DNA from: Candidatus Oceanisphaera merdipullorum
Lineage (GTDB): Bacteria > Pseudomonadota > Gammaproteobacteria > Enterobacterales > Aeromonadaceae
Length of the DNA: 64,000 nt
Reading direction: 5' to 3'
Assembly: GCA_018883865.1 (NCBI GenBank)
Contig: JAHLFI010000006.1
Location: forward strand, 1 to 64,000
Part shown: positions 1 to 8,138 of the stretch, in pieces
Layout of the letters: each line of letters begins with the position of its first letter
Position numbering within the stretch: position 1 is the stretch's first letter
Made by a program: the position numbers and the translations under genes
The notes under the pieces: model-generated
What the model saw: the letters and a program-made list of their open reading frames with translations, nothing else
Databases searched by the model: none
Told to the model about the DNA's origin: nothing

Positions 1-48
1 TTTGCTTTATGGTATAGTGGCCAAAATTTAACACGATCGGACAGCATT

Positions 49-270
49 ATGTCGTTAGCACAAATAGAGCTTCTGGAAATTTGGGGCCTTAAGTTTTTCT
101 TTGTCGCCATTTTTCTCTTGATTGGTCTGGCCATTCAAGATGTACTCAAGCGTGGTAATGTGCCTAAATTTGGCCGATACATAGTGTGGGCGGTGCTATT
201 TTTGGGCTGTTCTGGCTTTATTGCCAAAGGCATCATAGAAGCCTTGTGGGAAGGGGCCGGTGTCGGTTAA
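49..270 (+). CDS. Small inner-membrane protein, DUF2788 family
   Basis: This 73-residue protein has two hydrophobic segments, at about residues 13-31 and 44-60, joined by a basic loop (DVLKRGNVPKFGR). It should therefore span the inner membrane twice. Size, composition and its position directly before a YbfE-type gene and flavodoxin match the DUF2788 family, whose function is unknown. Its stop lies 3 bp before the next start, so it is the first gene of a small cluster running into fldA. The family call comes from recalled sequence character and context, not from a search. Confidence 0.75.
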   Translation: MSLAQIELLEIWGLKFFFVAIFLLIGLAIQDVLKRGNVPKFGRYIVWAVLFLGCSGFIAKGIIEALWEGAGVG

Positions 271-273
271 GCC

Positions 274-558
274 ATGGCTAAGCAGGATGATGATACCACC
301 ACACTGGACTTATTTGCCGACGAGCGCCGACCGGGTAGGCCCAAGACCAATCCCCTGCCCCGCCACGCACAACTCAAGCTTAATAAACGCAATCAACTGC
401 AGCGTGACCGAGCTAGAGGCTTAAGTCGTATTGAGCTTAAGGTCGATCAGGCAATGCTAGACAAATTAAATTTATTGGCCACAGAGCAGCAGCTAAGCCG
501 CGCCGATTTGATCCAAGCCTTGCTGCTAGAGCAGCTTGCGCTGCGAGACAGTCAGTAG
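274..558 (+). CDS. ybfE: LexA-regulated-type small DNA-binding-like protein (YbfE family)
   Basis: This 94-residue soluble protein has a basic, proline-rich first half (GRPKTNPLPRHAQLKLNKR). Its second half reads as a ribbon-helix-helix-like unit: a short strand (SRIELKVDQ) followed by two helices rich in Leu and Ala. E. coli ybfE is LexA-regulated and lies in the same ybfE-fldA-fur neighbourhood, which supports the name. The DNA target is unknown. I see no convincing LexA operator just upstream, but only 48 bases precede the first gene of the cluster, so its promoter may lie outside the window. Confidence 0.7.
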   Translation: MAKQDDDTTTLDLFADERRPGRPKTNPLPRHAQLKLNKRNQLQRDRARGLSRIELKVDQAMLDKLNLLATEQQLSRADLIQALLLEQLALRDSQ

Positions 559-604
559 GCCGACCGGCCTAACCACTCACATTTACGACAGGTACAACAT
601 TATT

Positions 605-1132
605 ATGGCAAGTGTAGGTCTGTTTTTTGGCAGTGATACCGGTAACACCGAAGCTATCGCTAAGATGATCCAGAAAGAGCTGGGTAAGAATCTGATTGCA
701 ATACACGATATTGCAAAAAGTACTAAAGAAGATATCGCCGGTTTCGATTTGCTGTTGTTAGGTATACCCACCTGGTACTACGGTGAGTCTCAGGCAGATT
801 GGGATGATTTTTTTCCTGAACTGGAAAATATCGACTTCAACGATAAGCTGGTAGCCTTGTTTGGTTGTGGCGATCAAGAAGATTACGCCGAGTACTTCTT
901 GGATGCCATGGGCACCTTACGCGAGATTATCGAACCTAGAGGCGCAATTATCATTGGCCATTGGCCAACCGAGGGTTACGAGTTTGAAGCCTCTCGTGCC
1001 TTAGTGGATGATGCACATTTTATTGGCTTAGGCATAGACGAAGACCGCCAGCCAGAGCTGACTGCAGACCGAGTCAAAACGTGGTGCAAGCAAATATATG
1101 AAGAAATGTGTTTAAAAGAGCTGGAAGCTTAA
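605..1132 (+). CDS. fldA: Flavodoxin I (FMN electron carrier)
   Basis: This is a long-chain flavodoxin of 175 residues that carries single electrons on FMN, for example to anaerobic ribonucleotide reductase activation, MetH reactivation or IspG/IspH. The start is placed at ATG 605 (MASVGLFFGSDTGNTE) because the FMN phosphate-binding loop SDTGNT must lie near the N-terminus. A longer open frame upstream has no flavodoxin character. Also visible are the isoalloxazine-stacking segments PTWYYGE and GCGDQEDYAEYF, and the roughly 20-residue insertion of long-chain flavodoxins. The gene follows ybfE closely and ends at a strong terminator. Fur lies 2.3 kb downstream on the same strand, a common gammaproteobacterial neighbour. 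Confidence 0.95.
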   Translation: MASVGLFFGSDTGNTEAIAKMIQKELGKNLIAIHDIAKSTKEDIAGFDLLLLGIPTWYYGESQADWDDFFPELENIDFNDKLVALFGCGDQEDYAEYFLDAMGTLREIIEPRGAIIIGHWPTEGYEFEASRALVDDAHFIGLGIDEDRQPELTADRVKTWCKQIYEEMCLKELEA

Positions 1133-1152
1133 TTCACCAGCCAAGGTCTTAT

Positions 1153-1179
1153 AGGGATGCTAGGCGCGTCCCTTTTTTC
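1153..1179 (+). terminator. Intrinsic terminator after fldA
   Basis: An 8-bp stem (AGGGATGC paired with GCGTCCCT, one G-T pair) around the loop TAGGC is followed by a run of T. It lies 21 bp after the fldA stop. Confidence 0.85.
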
Positions 1180-1263
1180 TAGTCGCTGCAAACAGATTAA
1201 TGTACTAAGAGAAAATCAACGCCCTTAAGACCACCTTCAATTAATGCATGATGAGATACTGAT

Positions 1264-2169
1264 ATGAAAAAGTTAGCACTGTCGCTGTTACTACTGCTAT
1301 TGCCTTGCACTTCGGTGTGGGCAAACATTACTCCGCTGCCTTTGCCTGCGGATAAAGGCCACCCGGTAGGTCAGCTACTGCTGCACACCGCTCAAGAGGG
1401 AGATACACTAGCAAGCTTGGGTCGCTACTATGGTGTTAGCCCTATTTTGGTGATAGCGGCTAATCCCGACCAAGATCTGCTGCTGATCAAGCCCGGACAA
1501 CAGGTGGTAATCCCAAACCAAATGTTGCTACCAAAAGCAGCAACCAAAGGCATTGTGATTAACTTGGCCGAGCTAAGACTCTACTATTATCCAGAAAATG
1601 AAAAAGCCGTGTACGTATTCCCGATCGGCATTGGTCGTGTGGGCCGCGCCACTCCCCTCACCACTACTAGTATTAGCCAGATGCGCAAGAACCCAACGTG
1701 GACACCGACCGCCACGACGCGCCGCGAGTATGAAGCCATGGGTAAACCTTTACCTGCCGTCGTACCTGCCGGCCCCGACAACCCCATGGGTGCATACGCC
1801 ATGCGTCTCGCTTACGGCAGTGGCGAATATTTAATTCACGGTACTAACGACCCCAAAGATATGGGCTTACGTTCCAGTGCCGGTTGTATTCGTATGTATC
1901 CTGAACACGTAGAATGGCTGTTTTCCCAAGTAAATCAGGGCACTCAAGTACAAATTGTTAATCAGGCGCTAAAAGTAAGCACAGACGAATTCGGCCAAGT
2001 GTTCGTTGAATCTCATGAGCCCTTAACTACCGAAGGCAATGCCGATAGTCGCCCGTTGGACATGAGTGACTTAGCACCTCTGTTTCAACAAGGCCTAGAT
2101 GAAGCGAGTATCAGAGAAATCATTGGTAGCCACCAGGCTACGCCGCAGTTGGCAGGTCAGGTTCGTTAA
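1264..2169 (+). CDS. L,D-transpeptidase, LysM plus YkuD domains (ErfK/YbiS/YcfS type)
   Basis: This 301-residue secreted enzyme of the periplasmic face cross-links peptidoglycan or attaches Braun lipoprotein to it. Residues 1-20 are a Sec signal peptide ending in VWA. A LysM-like module covers about 40-88 (EGDTLASLGRYYGV). The YkuD catalytic domain covers about 95-235, with His192 in HGTN and nucleophile Cys208 in SSAGCIRMYP, the family's HGT...S-x-GC-x-R signature. The lpp-like gene lies 242 bp away and convergent. That fits a role as the Lpp-anchoring transpeptidase (LdtA/B/C class), although the paralogue cannot be assigned from sequence alone. The C-terminal roughly 60 residues beyond the catalytic domain are not recognised. 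Confidence 0.92.
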   Translation: MKKLALSLLLLLLPCTSVWANITPLPLPADKGHPVGQLLLHTAQEGDTLASLGRYYGVSPILVIAANPDQDLLLIKPGQQVVIPNQMLLPKAATKGIVINLAELRLYYYPENEKAVYVFPIGIGRVGRATPLTTTSISQMRKNPTWTPTATTRREYEAMGKPLPAVVPAGPDNPMGAYAMRLAYGSGEYLIHGTNDPKDMGLRSSAGCIRMYPEHVEWLFSQVNQGTQVQIVNQALKVSTDEFGQVFVESHEPLTTEGNADSRPLDMSDLAPLFQQGLDEASIREIIGSHQATPQLAGQVR

Positions 2170-2195
2170 TCTAACCACCTTATGAATAGTGTAAG

Positions 2196-2222
2196 AGCCC
2201 AGCCCTGTCGCTGGGCTTTTTT
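2196..2222 (+). terminator. Intrinsic terminator after the L,D-transpeptidase gene
   Basis: A stem AGCCCAGC / GCTGGGCT with a short loop is followed by TTTTTT, 26 bp after the stop codon. Confidence 0.88.
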
Positions 2223-2294
2223 ATGGCTAACATAATCTCGCTACGCTATGTGCCGTACCTTAAACGTTAAAAAGGGCATTGGTCAGACGGACAA

Positions 2295-2330
2295 CGTGAA
2301 GCGTGAAGCGTGAAGCGTGAAGCGTGAAGC
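2295..2330. repeat. Five tandem copies of the heptamer CGTGAAG
   Basis: Five perfect head-to-tail copies of CGTGAAG (2295-2329) plus one extra base lie between two convergent terminators. Slippage here would not affect a coding region. Related GTGAAG/GTGAGG units recur in other intergenic gaps of the window (near 3931, 14286 and 16889). Confidence 0.95.
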
Positions 2331-2363
2331 AGGCACATGATAGGGAAATGCTAAATCGTAGGC

Positions 2364-2395
2364 AAAAAAAAAGCCTGACCGAAGTCAGGCTTTTC
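2364..2395 (-). terminator. Intrinsic terminator of lpp
   Basis: Read on the minus strand, the stem AAGCCTGAC / GTCAGGCTT with a TTCG tetraloop is followed by a run of T (plus-strand A run 2364-2372). It lies just after the lpp stop. A stable tetraloop terminator suits a very abundant short transcript. Confidence 0.9.
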
Positions 2396-2411
2396 AGTTG
2401 CACCAATAAAA

Positions 2412-2651
2412 TTACTTGGTGTAACGACCCATCTGATCCAGACGAGAGTTAGCGCGATCTGCAGAAGCTTTAGCTTCAGCAACGTCAGCAGCCAAACGAT
2501 CGATTTTAGCAGAGTTAGCTTGCTGACCCTGTTGGATAGCTTGTACGTCTTGTGCGATACCGTCTAACTGAGTTGCAGACTCAGTCTTAGAACCACAACC
2601 AGCCAACAACAAAGAACCAGCCACTGCTACTAACATCATTTTATTGCGCAT
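2412..2651 (-). CDS. lpp: Major outer-membrane (Braun) lipoprotein, Lpp type
   Basis: This 79-residue lipoprotein is close in length to E. coli Lpp (78). It has a short signal peptide and the lipobox LLAGC, so Cys19 is the predicted lipidated residue. The mature part is an alanine-rich heptad coiled coil (IQQGQQANSAKIDRLAADV) with no Pro. It ends in Tyr-Thr-Lys, and the terminal Lys is the residue by which Lpp is joined to peptidoglycan. Lpp forms trimers that tie outer membrane to cell wall. An L,D-transpeptidase of the class that makes this bond is the convergent neighbour. The coding sequence uses a narrow set of codons, as expected for a highly expressed gene. Confidence 0.93.
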   Translation of the reverse strand: MRNKMMLVAVAGSLLLAGCGSKTESATQLDGIAQDVQAIQQGQQANSAKIDRLAADVAEAKASADRANSRLDQMGRYTK

Positions 2652-2775
2652 TACATGCTCCTAGTTTCTATAATAGTCAAAGAGACCACTTAGTCATGCT
2701 AAGTATGGACGAAGTTCCCCTATGATCGCAAATTATTTTACAAACCATGACGTTAGGAATTTTTGCTCAATACTC

Positions 2776-3249
2776 TTAACTATCTATAGCCTGTATTTTT
2801 TTGCGCACATAGAGGGTTCGTTCCACCTCGGCGATTAGAACCCCCTCCTCATCAACAATATTAATACGAAAACGAGGAAAGTGCTTACGACCATCTTTGG
2901 TCGCATTAAGTATCTCACTTAGCTGAGCTTGGCTCAAATGAATATCAGCATAAACGCGGCCCTTTCCCGGCTTGATAAAGGTGATTTGGGCTCCACGATC
3001 CCAGACCACATAGGCATCACCAAGAATTGCCATTAATAACATCGAGTAGACAGGATCTGTCATGGAGAACAAACTACCACCATATTGGGTACGGTTGGCG
3101 TTCTTGTTCCACCAGCGCAGTACTAAACCTATACGACAATAGCGATAGTCTTTGCTCAAGTGTTCGATACGAATGCCAGCACCCCAAAAAGGCGGCCAAT
3201 AGTTCATTAAGAATTTAAGTAAGCGAGGGCGAGCAAAAATTAGCCGCAT
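2776..3249 (-). CDS. DUF4442 (hotdog/thioesterase-like fold) protein
   Basis: This 157-residue soluble protein has the features I associate with DUF4442, a hotdog-fold family related to acyl-CoA thioesterases. The N-terminus is aromatic and basic (MNYWPPFWGAGIRI). A conserved core reads YGGSLFSMTDPVYSML, where the Asp sits in the helix that carries the active site in related thioesterases. Strands near the C-terminus include FRINIVDEEGVLIAEVERTLYVRKK. Substrate and role are unknown. It stands alone, oriented away from fur, with no operon partner. The DUF family and the fold are moderately sure; enzymatic activity is inference. Confidence 0.75.
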   Translation of the reverse strand: MRLIFARPRLLKFLMNYWPPFWGAGIRIEHLSKDYRYCRIGLVLRWWNKNANRTQYGGSLFSMTDPVYSMLLMAILGDAYVVWDRGAQITFIKPGKGRVYADIHLSQAQLSEILNATKDGRKHFPRFRINIVDEEGVLIAEVERTLYVRKKIQAIDS

Positions 3250-3424
3250 TCATCTCATCCGACCAGATTAAATAATATCAGATAATAACAAAAGCAACCC
3301 ACACTACCAGACCTATTGCGCCAGATCATGGCACAGCTGGCAAAACTAGATTGCGGTTGCCTTTAATGCTAAGAAGAAGCACAATGAAGTTAATAAACAC
3401 ACGAATTGCGAAACTTTAATTCTT

Positions 3425-3862
3425 ATGGCTGACAACAATCAAGCTTTGAAAAGAGCGGGCCTCAAGGTGACGCTACCCCGCGTAAAAATCCTTGAACTGC
3501 TTCAACATCCCGATACTGAGCATGTGAGTGCGGAAGATCTGTATAAAATGCTGCTCGATCAGGGTGAAGAAATTGGCTTAGCAACCGTTTATCGTGTGCT
3601 TAACCAATTTGACGATGCAGGCATGGTTGCTCGCCATCACTTTGAAGGCGGTAAGTCAGTATTTGAACTGGCCTCTCAAGAGCACCACGACCACTTGGTG
3701 TGCTTGGATTGCGGTAAAGTAATCGAGTTTCACGATGAAATTATCGAAGAACGCCAGCAAGTCATTGCCAGCCAATTCAACATCAAGTTGACCAACCATA
3801 GCTTATATCTGTATGGCCATTGCCATGATAAGCCGTGTCAGCATAACGATGAAGACCACTAG
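3425..3862 (+). CDS. fur: Ferric uptake regulator Fur
   Basis: This 145-residue iron-responsive repressor has an N-terminal winged helix at about 1-83 with recognition segment GLATVYRVLNQF (51-62). The C-terminal metal-binding dimerisation domain contains the His-rich HHDH (87-90), then C93-x2-C96 and C133-x4-C138, the structural zinc Cys pairs of gammaproteobacterial Fur. Fe(II)-Fur represses iron uptake and usually its own gene. The start at ATG 3425 gives the usual N-terminus (MADNNQALKRAGLKVTLPR). It is monocistronic with its own terminator. I could not pick out a confident Fur box in the upstream 170 bp. Confidence 0.97.
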   Translation: MADNNQALKRAGLKVTLPRVKILELLQHPDTEHVSAEDLYKMLLDQGEEIGLATVYRVLNQFDDAGMVARHHFEGGKSVFELASQEHHDHLVCLDCGKVIEFHDEIIEERQQVIASQFNIKLTNHSLYLYGHCHDKPCQHNDEDH

Positions 3863-3883
3863 CATGACTCCGCTTCAGCTATA

Positions 3884-3912
3884 AAAAAGCCGCACACGTT
3901 GCGGCTTTTTTT
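3884..3912 (+). terminator. Intrinsic terminator after fur
   Basis: The stem GCCGCA / TGCGGC with loop CACGT is flanked by an A run on the left and TTTTTTT on the right, 22 bp after the stop. Confidence 0.9.
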
Positions 3913-3930
3913 ATAGCGAGCGTTAATATC

Positions 3931-4016
3931 CAGTGAAGAGTGAGGTGTAAGGCGTCAAACTCTCGTTTTGGCTTCGGGAATGGCTGCCCTCACCTTTCAC
4001 GCCTTACTCCTCACTG
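3931..4016. repeat. Imperfect palindrome built of GTGAAG/GTGAGG units
   Basis: The left arm (CAGTGAAGAGTGAGGTGTAA, then GGCG) and the right arm (CGCCTTACTCCTCACTG read inward) form a long imperfect inverted repeat. It lies between the fur terminator and the 3' end of glnS. It resembles the arrays at 14286 and 16889 and the tandem heptamer at 2295. Confidence 0.7.
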
Positions 4017-4021
4017 ATTCA

Positions 4022-5686
4022 TTAAGACTGCTCTTCTTTACCCCATGAGTCACGCAGTGCGACCGTGAGATTGAACACTAAGCCGTCATACTTATTATCA
4101 CGACAGAAGTACCCCTCGCGCTCAAACTGGAAAGTTTGCTCAGGCTTGCACTCTGCCAGAGAAGGCTCCACCATGGCACCGCTTAACACCGTAAGGGACT
4201 CAGGATTTAGCGCTTCTTCAAATGACTCAACAGCACCTGGATTAGGCACGTTAAACAAACGGTCATATAAGCGCACTTCGGCAGGTACACAGTGACGAGC
4301 CGACACCCAATGGATGACTCCTCTTACCTTGCGACCATCGGTCGGATCTTGGCCTAAGGTATCTGGATCATAGCTGCAGAAGATAGTAGTCACATTACCA
4401 TCAGCATCTTTTTCAATGCGCTCGGCTTTAACCACGTAAGCATTACGCAGGCGTACTTCTTTACCCAATACCAAGCGCTTGTACTTTTTATTGCCTTCTT
4501 CACGAAAGTCCGCTTCATCAATCAGTATTTCATTACTAAACGGCAACTCACGGGTGCCCATCGCTGGGTTGCTGGGATGGCGTGGTGCCTGCAGAATTTC
4601 TTCATGATCGGCGCTTAGATTCTCAATGACCAAGCGCACTGGGCGCAATACGGCCATGGCGCGCGGTGCATTTTCGTTGAGATCTTCGCGAATACAGGCT
4701 TCTAGCATACCCATTTCAATGATGTTGTCTTGTTTAGTCACACCAATACGCGTGCAGAATTCTCGTATAGATGCCGGTGTATAACCGCGGCGACGCAAGC
4801 CTGAAATAGTCGGCATGCGTGGGTCATCCCAGCCTTCTACGTAGCCTTCTACCACCAACTGATTTAAACGACGCTTAGACATTACCGTATATTCAAGATT
4901 CAGGCGCGAGAACTCATATTGACGCGGATGACAGTCAATACTGATGTTATCTAATACCCAATCGTATAAACGACGATTGTCTTGAAACTCCAACGTACAC
5001 AGTGAATGGCTGATCCCTTCCAATGCATCAGAGATACAATGGGTAAAGTCATACATCGGATAAATGCACCACTTATCACCGGTTTGATGATGATGGGCAA
5101 AGCGCACTCGATACAAGACGGGATCACGCATCACCATAAAAGGCGATGCCATGTCGATTTTAGCGCGTAAACAGACGCTACCTTCGGCAAACTCACCATT
5201 ACGCATACGCGTAAATAACTCTAAGCTATCGGCAGGCAAACGCTCACGAAACGGGCTATTGCGACCGGGGCTAGTTAAGGTGCCTCGATATTCGCGGATC
5301 TCTTCCGGTGAGAGCTCATCGACATAGGCCAAGCCCTTTTCTATCAATTCGACGGCATAACCGTAAAGTTGTTCGAAATAATCTGACGAGTAGCGAATCT
5401 CGCCGCTCCACTCAAAACCTAGCCAGCGCACGTCACGCTGAATTGACTCAACGTATTCCACACTCTCTTTTTCTGGGTTGGTGTCATCAAAGCGCAGATT
5501 ACACTTACCTTGATAATCCTGAGCGATCCCAAAGTTCAGACAGATGGATTTGGCATGGCCAATATGAAGATAGCCGTTAGGCTCTGGCGGAAAACGCGTC
5601 TGTATTGACTGATGTTTACCGTTGGCCAAATCTTCATTGATGATTTGGCGAATAAAATTGCTAGGACTTGGGTCCACCTGACTCAT
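4022..5686 (-). CDS. glnS: Glutaminyl-tRNA synthetase
   Basis: This 554-residue class I aminoacyl-tRNA synthetase charges tRNA-Gln in the cytoplasm, matching E. coli GlnS in length (554). The HIGH motif is at residues 41-44 within [15 protein letters not shown]. The KMSKS-equivalent is VMSKR (268-272), as in GlnS/GltX enzymes. [10 protein letters not shown] (65-74) is the substrate-pocket segment, and the C-terminal half holds the two beta-barrels that read the anticodon. The gene is monocistronic on the minus strand and convergent with fur. Nothing is unusual. Confidence 0.97.
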   Translation of the reverse strand: MSQVDPSPSNFIRQIINEDLANGKHQSIQTRFPPEPNGYLHIGHAKSICLNFGIAQDYQGKCNLRFDDTNPEKESVEYVESIQRDVRWLGFEWSGEIRYSSDYFEQLYGYAVELIEKGLAYVDELSPEEIREYRGTLTSPGRNSPFRERLPADSLELFTRMRNGEFAEGSVCLRAKIDMASPFMVMRDPVLYRVRFAHHHQTGDKWCIYPMYDFTHCISDALEGISHSLCTLEFQDNRRLYDWVLDNISIDCHPRQYEFSRLNLEYTVMSKRRLNQLVVEGYVEGWDDPRMPTISGLRRRGYTPASIREFCTRIGVTKQDNIIEMGMLEACIREDLNENAPRAMAVLRPVRLVIENLSADHEEILQAPRHPSNPAMGTRELPFSNEILIDEADFREEGNKKYKRLVLGKEVRLRNAYVVKAERIEKDADGNVTTIFCSYDPDTLGQDPTDGRKVRGVIHWVSARHCVPAEVRLYDRLFNVPNPGAVESFEEALNPESLTVLSGAMVEPSLAECKPEQTFQFEREGYFCRDNKYDGLVFNLTVALRDSWGKEEQS

Positions 5687-5819
5687 TCATACACCTCGAA
5701 CGTGGGAATGGCATTTTCAAACGACCATGATCCATGATCTATGGCCAGGGCTCAAGTACCAGTACACAATAATTGAGCCGCGCCCACAATTTTACCCTGT
5801 AGCCTTGCCATTTAATGAT

Positions 5820-5845
5820 AAAAAAGCCGCCTTGCGGCGGCTAAT
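5820..5845 (-). terminator. Intrinsic terminator of the phaBAPC operon
   Basis: On the minus strand the stem AGCCGCC / GGCGGCT with loop GCAA is followed by TTTTTT. It starts 18 bp after the phaC stop and ends the pha operon before the glnS promoter region. Confidence 0.9.
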
Positions 5846-5862
5846 TTAGCTAAGTAACTGCG

Positions 5863-7659
5863 TTATGCCGTTTCAACTTCTGTTACGGGTAAGCTTTGTG
5901 TTACATACAGGCCCGGTGCAGGCATTAATGCTGGATGCTCAATTGAGCCAGCTACACGCGCAGCCACTTCTTTTTCACCTAAGAAAGGCGTAGCCCACTG
6001 TTGCCAATGAGACCACCAAGAACCTTCCTCGCGTTTCGCCGTTGCTAGCCACTGTTCTGAATTATCGAAGTTTGCATCATTCAGCCAGTAGCCATACTTA
6101 TTTTTACTCGGTGGGTTCACTACTCCCGCCACATGACCCGATTCCCCTAACACCAAAGTCTTAGCACCACCTAATAAATGTGAACCGTTAAAGGTCGCAT
6201 CCCACAGCGCGATATGGTCATCTTTGGCCGACAAGAAGTAGCTGGGAGTAGTGACTTTGCTTAAGTCGAGGGCAAATTCACCCACTTTAACGGCGTCAGC
6301 TTGACTCAAACTGTTATTGAGATACAAGTCACGCAACAAGAAGCTGGCACAGGTCGCACTTAAGTTGGTGCTGTCGCTGTTCCAATACAAGATATCAAAA
6401 TCTGAAGGCTCTTGGCCTTTCAGATAGTTATCGATGTAATAGTTCCAATACAGACTGTTTTCACGCAGTAAACTAAAGGTTACTGCCATTTGGCGGCCAT
6501 CAAAGTAGCCTTGAGCCTCGTTCATCTGCACCATGGCATCGATAACCGGAGGGTTGATAAACACACCCACCTCTCCTGGCTGTGTAAAGTCGAGCAAGGT
6601 CGTCAAGTAAGTCGCGCTCTTGACTCTCGACTTGATGCGACGAGCCGCATACACAGCTTGCGTGGCCGCCAACAAGGTACCGCCAATGCAATAACCAATG
6701 GCGTTCACTTCTTTCTCGCCGGTTGCTTGCTCGATAACGCGAATCGCTTCCATGGTACCGTGCTGAACAAGATCGGAGAAACTCACGCTCGCCTGCTCTT
6801 TACCTGGGTTACGCCAAGACATAATAAATACCGTATGTCCTTGGTCACGCAGCCAAGCTACCAGCGAGTTTTGCTCAGTTAAGTCGAGAATATAATATTT
6901 ATTGATAAAGGGCGGTATGATCAACAGTGGCGTCTTATGCACAGTTTTAGTACTGGCCGCATACTGGATCAACTCAAAGATCTCGTTTCTAAACACCACA
7001 TCACCGGGTGTTACCGCTAAGTTTTCACCAAGGGTAAAGGCTGATTGGCGAGTCATGCGGATTTTTAGTATATCGGCACTGGCGGCCATGTCTTCTTGAA
7101 ACAGCTCTATGCCTTTGACTAGGTTTGCCCCTTTCTCTTCGATAGTACGCAATAACACCTCTGGATTGCTCCAGATAAAGTTAGTCGGAGACAAGGCATT
7201 TATGGTTTGGCGAAAGGTAAACTTTAAACGTTCACGTACCGACTCTGGTACACCCTCTACTATATCCAGCATGTCAGTCAACGACTTAGCAAAGTGCAGG
7301 TAAGACTGGCGAATGAAATCAAAATGGGGGTTTTCTTTCCACGCTTTATGTTTAAAGCGTCTATCACCTGGCGGATCACCCATAATGCTGGCCGCACCGC
7401 TATCTAGGCTTTTTAGCATGCTATTTTGGCAAATGGCCAATTGACCTTGCCACCACTGCATTTGCATATCGAGCAAGTGCATGGGATTAGTGGATACCGC
7501 TTTATAAAACAACTGTAAGTCGTCAGAGTTAACTTGAGATAGCGCTTGGCTAACCGGACTTTCGCCCCATTTCGCCTTTTGCATTTCTGACCACATGGTT
7601 TCATTCCAGTTAAAAAATTGCCCTATGGGGTCTTGGCTGTTAAATGTATTTTGTTGCAT
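5863..7659 (-). CDS. phaC: Class I poly(3-hydroxyalkanoate) synthase PhaC
   Basis: This 598-residue synthase polymerises (R)-3-hydroxyacyl-CoA, chiefly 3-hydroxybutyryl-CoA, into the storage polymer at the granule surface. It has an N-terminal PhaC-specific domain (about 1-200) and an alpha/beta-hydrolase catalytic domain. The lipase-like box is GYCIGG with nucleophile Cys324. The triad is completed by Asp480 (SAKDDH) and His509 (GESGHVAG). The length and the absence of a nearby phaE or phaR gene indicate class I. It is the last gene of a phaB-phaA-phaP-phaC operon, the order seen in Vibrio and relatives, and is followed by a strong terminator. Confidence 0.97.
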   Translation of the reverse strand: MQQNTFNSQDPIGQFFNWNETMWSEMQKAKWGESPVSQALSQVNSDDLQLFYKAVSTNPMHLLDMQMQWWQGQLAICQNSMLKSLDSGAASIMGDPPGDRRFKHKAWKENPHFDFIRQSYLHFAKSLTDMLDIVEGVPESVRERLKFTFRQTINALSPTNFIWSNPEVLLRTIEEKGANLVKGIELFQEDMAASADILKIRMTRQSAFTLGENLAVTPGDVVFRNEIFELIQYAASTKTVHKTPLLIIPPFINKYYILDLTEQNSLVAWLRDQGHTVFIMSWRNPGKEQASVSFSDLVQHGTMEAIRVIEQATGEKEVNAIGYCIGGTLLAATQAVYAARRIKSRVKSATYLTTLLDFTQPGEVGVFINPPVIDAMVQMNEAQGYFDGRQMAVTFSLLRENSLYWNYYIDNYLKGQEPSDFDILYWNSDSTNLSATCASFLLRDLYLNNSLSQADAVKVGEFALDLSKVTTPSYFLSAKDDHIALWDATFNGSHLLGGAKTLVLGESGHVAGVVNPPSKNKYGYWLNDANFDNSEQWLATAKREEGSWWSHWQQWATPFLGEKEVAARVAGSIEHPALMPAPGLYVTQSLPVTEVETA

Positions 7660-7767
7660 TGTTGTTCCCTGATAGAGATTACAAGCACCCTACAACAATA
7701 AGGGGAAGGAGCTGCTAAGCCACTTCCCTATTATATAATCAGTTGAAGGGTTAACCTTAAACTGAGT

Positions 7768-8100
7768 TTATTTTGGTGTGTTAGCCGCTATATTCTCTAA
7801 GCCAGCTTTAAACTCTTCTGCAAGATCCGCTAATTTCTTAGCGTCTTCCATCATTTGCTGACTAATGCGCGTCATGGTTTCTAATTGCTTAGAGCCAAGA
7901 TTAACTAACGAAGCTGCATCTTTAAACTGACTCGCTGACTGGAGCTGTGCCAAACCAATATCTGCATATCGACGGGCTGCATCCAACTGCAAGTTAGTGA
8001 GTGCCGTAAAGTTATTTGCTACCAACTGATTATATTTCAGTACAGGAGCAAACGTCTTTTCGGTATTTTCACTGAAATTGTGGAAAATATTGCTATACAT
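7768..8100 (-). CDS. phaP: Phasin (PHA granule-associated protein)
   Basis: This 110-residue, mostly helical, Ala/Leu/Gln-rich protein has the phasin-2 pattern: an amphipathic N-terminus (FSENTEKTFAPVLKYNQLVA), a central segment (NLQLDAARRYADIGLAQLQ) and a helical C-terminal tail. Phasins coat polyhydroxybutyrate granules and set their size and number. It lies between phaA and phaC with gaps of 38 and 108 bp. The 108-bp gap before phaC may allow separate translational control. The call rests on composition plus firm operon context. Confidence 0.92.
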   Translation of the reverse strand: MYSNIFHNFSENTEKTFAPVLKYNQLVANNFTALTNLQLDAARRYADIGLAQLQSASQFKDAASLVNLGSKQLETMTRISQQMMEDAKKLADLAEEFKAGLENIAANTPK

Positions 8101-8138
8101 TGCTTATTCCTTCTTAAAGAAGTCAATAACCGCGTGTA

